Positions 7,006 through 11,617 of a stretch of 11,617 nt of DNA are shown here, piece by piece. Origin of the DNA: an uncultured Clostridia bacterium (GTDB taxonomy: Bacteria > Bacillota > Clostridia > TANB77 > CAG-508); assembly GCA_934167135.1 (NCBI GenBank), contig CAKPKI010000048.1:1-11617 (forward strand), given 5' to 3'. The notes beneath the pieces were generated by a model. It was not told where the DNA came from. It saw only the letters and a program-made list of their open reading frames with translations, and made no database searches. A program made the position numbers and the translations under genes. Every line of letters starts with the position of its first letter. Position 1 is the stretch's first letter.

Positions 7006-7348
7006 TTAATCACCCCAAACTTCTTTTCTTATTCTCTCTTCTTCCGCTTTTTCTTGCTTCCATATTTTATCTTCTAATGCTTTCTTAGTTGTTCTCCAAC
7101 CTATATTCCAAAAAGCACCTCCTTCAAGCTCTCCTTCATAACTAAATTGAGTAGGTATATATTCTCTAATAAATTCTATCAAGCCTTCTTTTTCTAATTC
7201 TTTACAATATTTTCTAGCCTTGTAGTATGATATGTTTTGAATTTCAGCTAAACCTCTTGTACTTATTACATATCCGTGGATTCATAATACAAACATCATT
7301 TTTGCACAACATTCTGAAAATTGATTGTTTTATACTATTTTCTTTCAC
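7006..7348 (-). CDS. winged-helix protein, read through a CGGA +1 site
   Basis: GTG 7348 with an AGGAGGTG ribosome site opens VKENSIKQSIFRMLCKNDVC. The zero frame dies nine codons after CGG 7276-7274. Reading CGGA 7276-7273 as one codon gives IMNP[G]YVISTRGLAEI, then QNISYYKARKYCKELEKEGL, a clear helix-turn-helix with its wing. A C-terminal helix rich in Lys/Glu follows, ending at TAA 7008-7006. The joined protein has 113 residues (343 nt, one over a multiple of three). Neither half alone is a complete fold, since strand/helix 1 lies before the site. It is probably a phage DNA-binding regulator or replication accessory. Its natural stop abuts the next start. Confidence 0.75.
7273..7276 (-). 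other. CGGA four-base codon / +1 frameshift site in the winged-helix gene
   Basis: The zero frame reads AAT CCA CGG ATA TGT and ends nine codons later. With CGGA as one codon it reads CCA-CGGA-TAT-GTA-ATA-AGT-ACA-AGA (P-G-Y-V-I-S-T-R). It is codon 25. The 3' frame has no start codon of its own near the junction with a good ribosome site. Confidence 0.75.
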
Positions 7349-7360
7349 TTAAAACACCTC

Positions 7361-7737
7361 CTAAAACATTCCCATCGCTCTAAATACATCGATAGCCTCT
7401 TGCCTGTTTTTTGTTCTTCTTGTTGTTTTAATAACGCTTCTTTATATTCTTTTCTACTTTTCAATAAATCTATTAAACAATCTAATGTCTTTATTTTCAT
7501 TCTATCTTCTGTATCGTCATAATTTCCACCTAATGCCATTATTACAACAAAAGCACTATTTCCATAATTTATTTTATCTTGCAAACAATCTCTAGTTTCT
7601 TTTAGCAATTCATAATCTTCATCAGTTAAACTTTCCATAAAACTATCAACCAATTGCAATAGTGACATTAATTTATTTGCTAATATTTGTATTTTTATTT
7701 TTTTATCTTCTATCTCATCTGCTGTTTTTTCTTTCAT
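7361..7737 (-). CDS. hypothetical phage protein with a C-terminal frame break
   Basis: About 125 residues, helical and charged (KIKIQILANKLMSLLQLVDS, later DCLIDLLKSRKEYKEALLKQ). In the zero frame the end reads KRLSMYLERWECFRRCFK with several Trp/Cys/Arg residues unlike the rest and runs into the next gene. One extra A in the A6 run at 7412-7407, or a -1 shift at AAG AGG, gives EAIDVFRAMGMF and a TAG at 7363-7361. That TAG lies immediately before the AGGAGGTG of the next gene, a much more natural end. The lesion is a missing base, opposite in sign to the CGGA sites. Function unknown. Confidence 0.55.
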
Positions 7738-7928
7738 TATGTATTACTCCTCTCTTCTTCAAGCATATTCATATATACTTGCTTTTCTTCTATTTGCTCA
7801 TCTAAGCTTTGTTCTAATAATTTTATTTGTGTTTTTCTTTTATCTTTAACTATTGTTATTACTGTTAAAGATATAAGTATTGCTATAATACATATTACTT
7901 CTCCAACAAATTCTATTGTTTTATTCAT
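7737..7928 (-). CDS. small membrane protein with coiled-coil tail
   Basis: This 63-residue protein has one transmembrane segment near the N-terminus (IEFVGEVICIIAILISLTVI). A basic patch and a charged helix follow (QIKLLEQSLDEQIEEKQVYM). The ribosome site AGGAGTG lies inside the end of the yopX-like gene, whose stop overlaps the ATG. The topology recalls a spanin or a membrane anchor, but its place among early accessory genes makes lysis unlikely. No assignment. Confidence 0.65.
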   Translation of the reverse strand: MNKTIEFVGEVICIIAILISLTVITIVKDKRKTQIKLLEQSLDEQIEEKQVYMNMLEEERSNT

Positions 7929-8320
7929 ATCTTTTCACTCCTAATAACTCTGGCTTATCGTATATATTGCCTAATATTTTAAAACCTAATTTGTTTCCTA
8001 CATTTATAGGCATTTCATCATATAATTGTTCAGTTGTAGGATATAAGCTAAATCCCATTCTGTGCTTATTCCATTTTACAATCCATTTTATTTTATTATC
8101 ACCAACTATATCTCCCTCATATATTTCTTTTCCATTTTTATCGTATAATCCGAGTAAATTGTCCTACTGTTTCTGTATCAACTAATATTTGCCCATAATA
8201 CGCCATATCTATCCAAACTCTATCTGTATCATAAGCAATACCGCCATATACCCAATCACCTTTTTGGATGTTTCCTATGTCGACTAAGCTTTTTCCTCTG
8301 AATTTAACAACTCTATTCAT
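7921..8320 (-). CDS. YopX-family phage protein, read through a CGGA +1 site
   Basis: The start MNRVVKFRGKSL and the GDWVYGG motif identify the YopX family, common in phages of Bacillota; its molecular role is not established. AGGAG precedes ATG 8320. The zero frame stops at 8138 right after ETVGQFTRIIR. Counting CGGA 8152-8149 as one codon gives ETVGQFT[G]LYDKNGKEIY, then EGDIV, which is the most conserved part of this family. The frame then continues to KILGNIYDKPELLG and TAA 7923. The joined product is 132 residues (400 nt, one over a multiple of three), the usual size. The conserved residue at the junction is Gly. Confidence 0.85.
8149..8152 (-). other. CGGA four-base codon / +1 frameshift site in the YopX gene
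   Basis: The zero frame reads TTT ACT CGG ATT ATA CGA TAA, stopping after three more codons. With CGGA as one codon it reads ACT-CGGA-TTA-TAC-GAT-AAA-AAT-GGA (T-G-L-Y-D-K-N-G). It is codon 57. The conserved QFTGLYDKNGKEIYEGD motif fixes the junction to within a base or two, making this the best-defined of the five sites. Confidence 0.85.
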
Positions 8321-8525
8321 TTTCTCCTACTCTATTTCTAGCATTCTCAACCAATTTTTTGATTATGTTTGTATAATATCGCTGCTCTGGTCTCAATAAA
8401 TCTGCAAAATCTTCTAAATCATTTAATTCTCTTCTTTTTACTTTCTCGTCTTCAAATAATCCATCATTCAATCCATGTAATTTTCTTGTTGCTATTAATT
8501 CCTCATTGTCAGCTACATCTGCCAT
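8313..8525 (-). CDS. hypothetical protein, 70 residues
   Basis: A strong AGGAGGAG ribosome site precedes ATG 8525. The product MADVADNEELIATRKLHGLN, then LFEDEKVKRRELNDLEDFAD, is charged and helical, with no recognised domain. It overlaps the YopX start by eight bases. Its role is unknown. Confidence 0.6.
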   Translation of the reverse strand: MADVADNEELIATRKLHGLNDGLFEDEKVKRRELNDLEDFADLLRPEQRYYTNIIKKLVENARNRVGENE

Positions 8526-8542
8526 AATCTTCTCCTCCTTTT

Positions 8543-8830
8543 TTAAATCATTTGATATTTTACTAAATTCAAAAATGTTAAATTACTAATTTTATTGTTA
8601 TAGTTATACTTTTTCTGTATATTAATTTTAGCTGGTTCTATTGCTACTCTTAAATTCTTCTCAACTCTCGTATATGTAGTATTGTTCATTTTAGCAACTA
8701 CTCTATACATTTTTGTAATTTCCATTTTTGGATTTTCTTTTGCTAATTTTATCAATTCAATCCAGTAGAATATCCCTTTGCTATTTAAACAAAATCCCAA
8801 TTCTAATAATTCTTTTTTAATTTCTTCCAT
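8543..8830 (-). CDS. Spo0A C-terminal-domain-like DNA-binding protein
   Basis: About 95 residues. ATG 8830 with GGAGGG six bases away is preferred to ATG 8842, which has no good ribosome site. The whole protein aligns by eye to the DNA-binding domain of the sporulation regulator Spo0A: ELLELGFCLNSKGIFYWIEL, an IxxYR helix, then NNTTYTRVEKNLRVAIEPA, corresponding to the NTTPSRVERAIRHAIE recognition region. It lacks the receiver domain, so it is not phosphorylation-controlled in the usual way. Phage proteins of this shape occur in clostridial phages. It may act at phage promoters or compete at host 0A boxes; both are inference. Confidence 0.75.
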   Translation of the reverse strand: MEEIKKELLELGFCLNSKGIFYWIELIKLAKENPKMEITKMYRVVAKMNNTTYTRVEKNLRVAIEPAKINIQKKYNYNNKISNLTFLNLVKYQMI

Positions 8831-8845
8831 TTTTCCCTCCATTTT

Positions 8846-9127
8846 TTATCTTTCTAATTGTCTTTGTACTTCTTTAATACATTTATTGCATAATGCAACT
8901 TTTAAATTTCCACATTTAGTTAAAGAATTTGGTAATATTGCTATTCCTCCACTTCTTTCAGCTTGTTTTATATCTAATCTTATTTCTGAGCCACAATAGT
9001 CACAAACATAATAATCGTATAGTTTTTTACTGTTTCTTTTAACAATATTATTTTTTTCTTCAAAATGTTGCACTTTTGTATACTTGATTGGCTCTTTTCT
9101 GTACTTTATATCTAAAATTTTCAGCAT
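8846..9127 (-). CDS. zinc-ribbon hypothetical protein, 93 residues
   Basis: AGGAG precedes ATG 9127. Two Cys pairs, CDYC (42 and 45) and CNKC (80 and 83), plus an extra Cys at 72, suggest one structural zinc site of rubredoxin/zinc-ribbon type. A basic N-terminus and basic C-terminal helix (KEVQRQLER) suggest nucleic acid or protein binding. It sits in the replication-associated gene run. The exact family is not recognised. Confidence 0.65.
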   Translation of the reverse strand: MLKILDIKYRKEPIKYTKVQHFEEKNNIVKRNSKKLYDYYVCDYCGSEIRLDIKQAERSGGIAILPNSLTKCGNLKVALCNKCIKEVQRQLER

Positions 9128-9137
9128 ATTTTCTCTC

Positions 9138-9504
9138 CTAATCTGCTATAGGTATGTGATTCATATTTTCTTCAAGCATAATCTGTTCAGCTTTTTTTAT
9201 GTATGCAATATACATTCTTTTTTTGTTTGTTCAACTGTTTAGTTCTTGACTTGCAATCATTTAAACTGTGTATTACTAAGCTTAATTCTTCTTCTCTTTC
9301 TTTTTGAGTTATACTTTTTAATTCTTTTGCTAATCTATAACCAGCTTTACTGCTACTATAAATCACTACTCTTTCTTTTTTTAATTCACTTATTTTTTCT
9401 CTTATATTCCTATCACTAAGTCCTGTTTTTTCAGCCAATTCTTTTCTCGTTGTGTATCTCTCTGATGATAAATATTTTTCTATATCTATTTTTTTACTTT
9501 TCAT
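9138..9504 (-). CDS. helix-turn-helix phage protein, frame broken at an A7 tract
   Basis: The N-terminal half, YLSSERYTTRKELAEKTGLS, then DRNIREKISELKKERVVIYS, is a winged helix-turn-helix, common beside the replication gene of clostridial phages. The zero frame ends QKKNVYCIHKKS at 9187. One base fewer in the A7 run at 9224-9218 instead gives QKRMYIAYIKKAEQIMLEEN, then MNHIPIAD and TAG 9140-9138, just upstream of the next ribosome site (TAGGAG). This looks like the authentic end. The break is in a homopolymer, not at CGG. A DNA-binding role in replication or its control is probable. Confidence 0.7.
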
Positions 9505-9520
9505 ATGTTTTACCTCGTTT

Positions 9521-10049
9521 CTAAAATATTTTCATTAATTCATTTCTAAGCTTATTTTGAGAATCTGTTTCCATTTTTTGAAAACTGTTTTCATTTTGAC
9601 AAGCTTGTATAGATTCAATGATTTTAAATCCGCTTTTTATTTTATTTTTATATTTATTAAATAAAATAATATAAATGTCTTTGTCTTTATCTATTATGTC
9701 TGCGGTATCTACTACTATTTCTACTCCGGTTTTCACTACTACTTGTACTACTATTTGTACTTTCAAAATTGACAGTACAAATTTTATATCTGTTTGGACT
9801 TCCTTTTTTACCTTTTTTATATTCAAAAAACCCCGCTTCTATTAATTTATCTCTATAAGATATAAAAGTTGCTTCGCGTTTTACATCTATGAGTGCCATC
9901 AATCTGTAGTTATCTACTGTAATCCATTCACTCCACATAGCTTTGTTAAATAGTCTTATTAACTTGTACCATAACAACTGTGCTTTGCTTGGCAAATAAT
10001 TAGTTTCGAGCCACTTCTCGAAAGCATTTATTAATTCTATGTATGTCAT
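9521..10049 (-). CDS. DnaD-like replication initiation protein, read through a CGGA +1 site
   Basis: The start at ATG 10049 (AAAGGA eight bases upstream) is preferred to ATG 10097, which lies inside a hairpin. Residues 1-90 (MTYIELINAFEKWLETNYLP and on to the wing AGFFEYKKGKKGSPNRYKI) are the N-terminal winged helix of DnaD/DnaB-like phage replisome organisers. A low-complexity linker follows, then a short tail NKYKNKIKSGFK. The two reading frames overlap between 9826 and 9687. Joining them with CGGA 9728-9725 as one codon gives SSSEN[G]VEIVVDTAD and a 175-residue protein. The wide overlap means the junction is less tightly fixed than in the other genes. It probably binds the phage origin and helps load the helicase. 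Confidence 0.75.
9699..9761. repeat. 12-bp-period repeat within the replication gene, origin candidate
   Basis: Units starting at 9711, 9735 and 9747 share ACTACTAYTTSTACT (one mismatch between neighbours). Units at 9699 and 9723 are more degenerate. The period of 12 corresponds to four codons, giving the tetrapeptide-like VQIV-VQVV-VKTG-VEIV-VDTA in one frame. Lambdoid and many Bacillota phages carry the origin as iterons inside the initiator gene, so this may be the replication origin. Confidence 0.5.
9725..9728 (-). other. CGGA four-base codon / +1 frameshift site in the replication gene
   Basis: The zero frame reads GAA AAC CGG AGT AGA and ends twelve codons later. With CGGA as one codon it reads AAC-CGGA-GTA-GAA-ATA-GTA-GTA-GAT (N-G-V-E-I-V-V-D). 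It is codon 108, in the middle of the repeat-rich linker. It is the only in-frame CGG of the gene and it falls within the 140-base region where both frames are open. Confidence 0.6.
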
Positions 10050-10078
10050 TTCATTTATCCTTTCGTAAAAATTAAAAA

Positions 10079-10108
10079 GGGATAAACTAATATACATATG
10101 TCTATCCC
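10079..10108 (-). terminator. hairpin with T run before the replication gene
   Basis: On the minus strand GGGATA and TATCCC (plus two further pairs, GAC/GTT side) enclose a loop and are followed by TTTTTAATTTTT. It looks like an intrinsic terminator or attenuator between the 50-residue ORF and the replication gene. It also makes the ATG at 10097 an unlikely start. Confidence 0.6.
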
Positions 10109-10135
10109 TGGTTGTTTTTTATTTTTTAATCAATA

Positions 10136-10288
10136 TTATTCTATTAAATTTTTTATTTTTTCTTTTAATGCTCTTAAACTTGATACTGTCCCTTTGTAAA
10201 ATGAATTATCGAAATTTTCTTTTTCTCTTTCTTCCCAATATTCCAAGTCAAATTCTAAAGCTTCTTTGATTAATTCTAATTTATCCAT
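10136..10288 (-). CDS. 50-residue hypothetical protein
   Basis: ATG 10288 overlaps the end of the upstream gene (AATGGATAA) with GGAG just before it. The product MDKLELIKEALEFDLEYWEE and onward is a highly charged helix ending KEKIKNLIE. Coupled translation and a coding-like composition support it. No function is recognised. Confidence 0.6.
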   Translation of the reverse strand: MDKLELIKEALEFDLEYWEEREKENFDNSFYKGTVSSLRALKEKIKNLIE

Positions 10289-10739
10289 TTTGTTCTCCTC
10301 CTACATAATTTTTCTTAAATTCTTTCATAAATAATTCATGACTATATTTACTTTCAAATATAAGTTGTGCCATTTGCATATACTTAGTTCTTAATTTAAT
10401 ATCTAAGTCATATTTGTGATGACACTCTCTGCATACTGGTATAACTAGTCCATATTTCATGCTCATTTGTCTATTACTGCCTTCAAACACTTCATTTAAA
10501 TCGTTTTTTGGGCTTTTTTTACATATATAACAAACGCTTAAATTATCTGTTATTATGCTAAATCTATTGTCTTCTAATTTTTTCAGCTTTTTTGATTTTT
10601 TCTTTATTTCTTTAACTGTTTTATATTCTTTATATTTACATTCTTTACAATCACTATATTGAATCTTCTTTTTCTTCTTTACACAATAAATATATTTTTG
10701 ATAATCTTTTGTTCTGAATCTAAAATTTATACAATTCAT
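10281..10739 (-). CDS. HNH-like zinc-binding phage protein
   Basis: This 152-residue protein has a Cys-rich, Lys-rich first part (C31-x2-C34) and then CYIC (70, 73) and CRECHH (103-108) around EVFEGSNRQMSMKYGLVIPV. That layout is the one of small phage HNH-related proteins, in which two Cys pairs hold a structural zinc. The catalytic HNH usually has a His before EVF; here the residue is Asn (LNEVFEG), so nuclease activity is doubtful. It lies upstream of the replication gene and may take part in recombination or DNA processing. Confidence 0.65.
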   Translation of the reverse strand: MNCINFRFRTKDYQKYIYCVKKKKKIQYSDCKECKYKEYKTVKEIKKKSKKLKKLEDNRFSIITDNLSVCYICKKSPKNDLNEVFEGSNRQMSMKYGLVIPVCRECHHKYDLDIKLRTKYMQMAQLIFESKYSHELFMKEFKKNYVGGEQNG

Positions 10740-10759
10740 ATTTGTTTACTCTCTTTTTC

Positions 10760-10801
10760 TTGATTTTCTAAGCTCTTTTTGATATAATTAATTAGAAAAT
10801 C
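10760..10801 (+). promoter_or_regulatory. consensus-like sigma-A promoter on the plus strand inside an inverted repeat
   Basis: TTGATT (10760-10765), a 17-base spacer and TATAAT (10783-10788) form a near-ideal vegetative promoter pointing right, against all the genes. A perfect 10-bp inverted repeat GATTTTCTAA / TTAGAAAATC (10762-10771 and 10792-10801) brackets the -10 box and could be an operator. No plus-strand gene follows, so an antisense RNA or chance are both possible. Confidence 0.5.
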
Positions 10802-10824
10802 ATATATTTATGTTTTTTGATGAG

Positions 10825-11067
10825 TTATTCAAGTTCGGTGTGGTTATTGAATTGAATAACTTTTTCTATTTTTTGAACTTTTTCATCTGCTGTTAAATTT
10901 TCTTCCATAATTAACTTTATTTTTATAAGTATTTTCATATTTATTTTGTTAAAATTCTTATATTGTTTTGCAATTTCTTCAAATTTATTAGTCTGATTTG
11001 CTAATATTACGAAATTAAATACTATTATCAAAGCAAATATTATATTTGCTATACATATTATCTTCAT
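10825..11067 (-). CDS. small single-pass membrane protein, 80 residues
   Basis: AGGGGGAT precedes ATG 11067. An N-terminal transmembrane segment (IICIANIIFALIIVFNFVIL) is followed by a charged helical tail (KFEEIAKQYKNFNKINMKIL). It is adjacent to another tiny membrane protein, so the two may form a pair. No known family is recognised; superinfection exclusion or a membrane-linked regulator are only guesses. Confidence 0.6.
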   Translation of the reverse strand: MKIICIANIIFALIIVFNFVILANQTNKFEEIAKQYKNFNKINMKILIKIKLIMEENLTADEKVQKIEKVIQFNNHTELE

Positions 11068-11077
11068 ATAATCCCCC

Positions 11078-11218
11078 TTATTTCATCGTTGTGAAAAACC
11101 ATAATATTCCATAAACTTGTATTTTATTGATTAACATTAGTAACTCTATAATTACCAAAATTGTTATGCTTACAGCTTTTATAAATTGTACTTTATTAAC
11201 TATCCTGTATTTTTTCAT
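11078..11218 (-). CDS. 46-residue membrane peptide
   Basis: AAGGTGA lies four bases before ATG 11218. The product starts MKKYRIVNKVQFIKAV and has one hydrophobic stretch (SITILVIIELLML) and a second, weaker one (VYGILWFF). Its stop is just before the ribosome site of the next small membrane gene. It is too short to classify. Confidence 0.55.
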   Translation of the reverse strand: MKKYRIVNKVQFIKAVSITILVIIELLMLINKIQVYGILWFFTTMK

Positions 11219-11233
11219 AAGTTCACCTTCTTT

Positions 11234-11425
11234 CTATTTTAATAATTCTTTTGTTTCAACTTCTAATGCTTTAGCCAATGCTTCAATAGTGCTTAATTTT
11301 GTATTACTAGCATCTTTGTTTTCAATATTTTCAATTGTCTTTCTTGATATTCCGCTTATTTTGGCTAAATATCTTTTGCTATAGCCTTTCTTTTCTCTAA
11401 TAATTTTTAAATTTTTTTCTAACAT
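11234..11425 (-). CDS. XRE-family transcriptional regulator
   Basis: AAAGGAGG six bases before ATG 11425 marks the start; ATG 11443 lies before that ribosome site. The 63 residues are one Cro/CI-type helix-turn-helix: IREKKGYSKRYLAKISGISR, then TIENIENKDASNTKLSTIEA and LAKALEVETKELLK. Such single-domain proteins are phage repressors or Cro-like switches. It is the first gene after a strong terminator. Whether it is the main switch cannot be told, since the right-hand neighbour is outside the window. Confidence 0.85.
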   Translation of the reverse strand: MLEKNLKIIREKKGYSKRYLAKISGISRKTIENIENKDASNTKLSTIEALAKALEVETKELLK

Positions 11426-11451
11426 ATTTCCTCCTTTAATCATAAAAAAAT

Positions 11452-11505
11452 AAAAAGCACAAAAAAATAAAAGAATTTAATTTCTTTTTATTTTTTGCGC
11501 TTTTT
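11452..11505. terminator. strong bidirectional intrinsic terminator
   Basis: A nearly perfect stem of about 23 bp (AAAAAGCAC... on the left, ...GCGCTTTTT on the right, with a G-T type mismatch and a small bulge) has A runs on one side and T runs on the other. It can end transcription from both directions and separates the small Cys ORF at the right edge from the XRE gene. Confidence 0.75.
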
Positions 11506-11533
11506 TATTTTTGTTTTTATTAATTTTATTGAA

Positions 11534-11617
11534 TCAAATATTACATTTATGACCTAATAGCTTTGATTTTGTGCAATGTTCTGCATTCCTTTTTTTACAC
11601 TTTTCCATATCTACTTC
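11534..11617 (-). CDS. C-terminal end of a small Cys-containing protein (cut by window edge)
   Basis: The frame enters from the right edge and stops at TGA 11536-11534. The visible tail EVDMEKCKKRNAEHCTKSKL, then LGHKCNI, has three Cys and two His, suggesting zinc binding. An ATG inside it (11608) could also start a 24-residue peptide, but without a visible ribosome site. It is followed directly by the bidirectional terminator, as expected for the end of an operon. Confidence 0.4.
   Translation of the reverse strand, partial: EVDMEKCKKRNAEHCTKSKLLGHKCNI

Noticed and set aside
7390..7400. AGG as a second frame-shifting codon (AAG AGG)
   Set aside because: AGG is read normally in the portal, TerL and the 30-residue gene; the nearby A6 run explains the break better.
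9725..9728. Shift in the replication gene caused by slippage in the trinucleotide-like repeat alone
   Set aside because: Not excluded, but the only in-frame CGG of the gene lies there and matches the other four sites, so the common explanation is preferred with lower confidence.

Overview
The window is part of a temperate-type tailed phage or prophage of a low-GC Bacillota (Firmicutes) host, most likely clostridial or a related gut lineage. The evidence is strong AT bias, Shine-Dalgarno sites such as AGGAGG, an ArpU/RinA-like late regulator, a YopX-family protein, a Spo0A-C-like DNA-binding protein and a DnaD-like replication protein. Every gene I can support lies on the minus strand, so transcription runs from the right end (early) to the left end (late).

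Right to left: the end of a small Cys-containing ORF; a strong bidirectional terminator; an XRE-type regulator; two tiny membrane proteins; an HNH-like zinc protein; a 50-residue ORF; a DnaD-like replication initiator with a 12-bp-period repeat in its linker; an HTH protein; a zinc-ribbon protein; a Spo0A-C-like protein; small accessory proteins including YopX and a winged-helix protein; coiled-coil proteins; and the ArpU-like late activator. A 460-bp gene-free stretch with hairpins, a terminator and a 20-bp palindrome follows. Then comes the packaging module: small terminase, large terminase, a small membrane protein, the portal and the start of a scaffold protein.

The main observation concerns the codon CGG. 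It occurs in frame only five times in the reconstructed genes, and each time it is followed by A. At all five places (TerL, TerS, YopX, DnaD-like, winged-helix) the reading frame breaks exactly there. Counting the four bases CGGA as one codon (equivalent to skipping C and reading GGA, glycine) restores the gene, including the terminase HDD nuclease motif, the YopX QFTGLYDKNGKEIYEGD motif and the terminase small subunit fold. I found no CGG read as a normal arginine triplet. About fifteen other CGG trinucleotides on the coding strand are all out of frame and lie in intact reading. This looks like systematic +1 decoding of a four-base codon CGGA, probably as Gly by an unusual tRNA, or frameshifting at an unassigned CGG. 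A sequencing artefact has to be excluded.

Other lesions do not follow this rule: three frame breaks at or near poly(A) tracts (6749-6756, 7407-7412, 9218-9224) and one in-frame TAA in the ArpU-like gene (5338-5340). These could be assembly errors, transcriptional slippage or decay. They are the main reason for caution.
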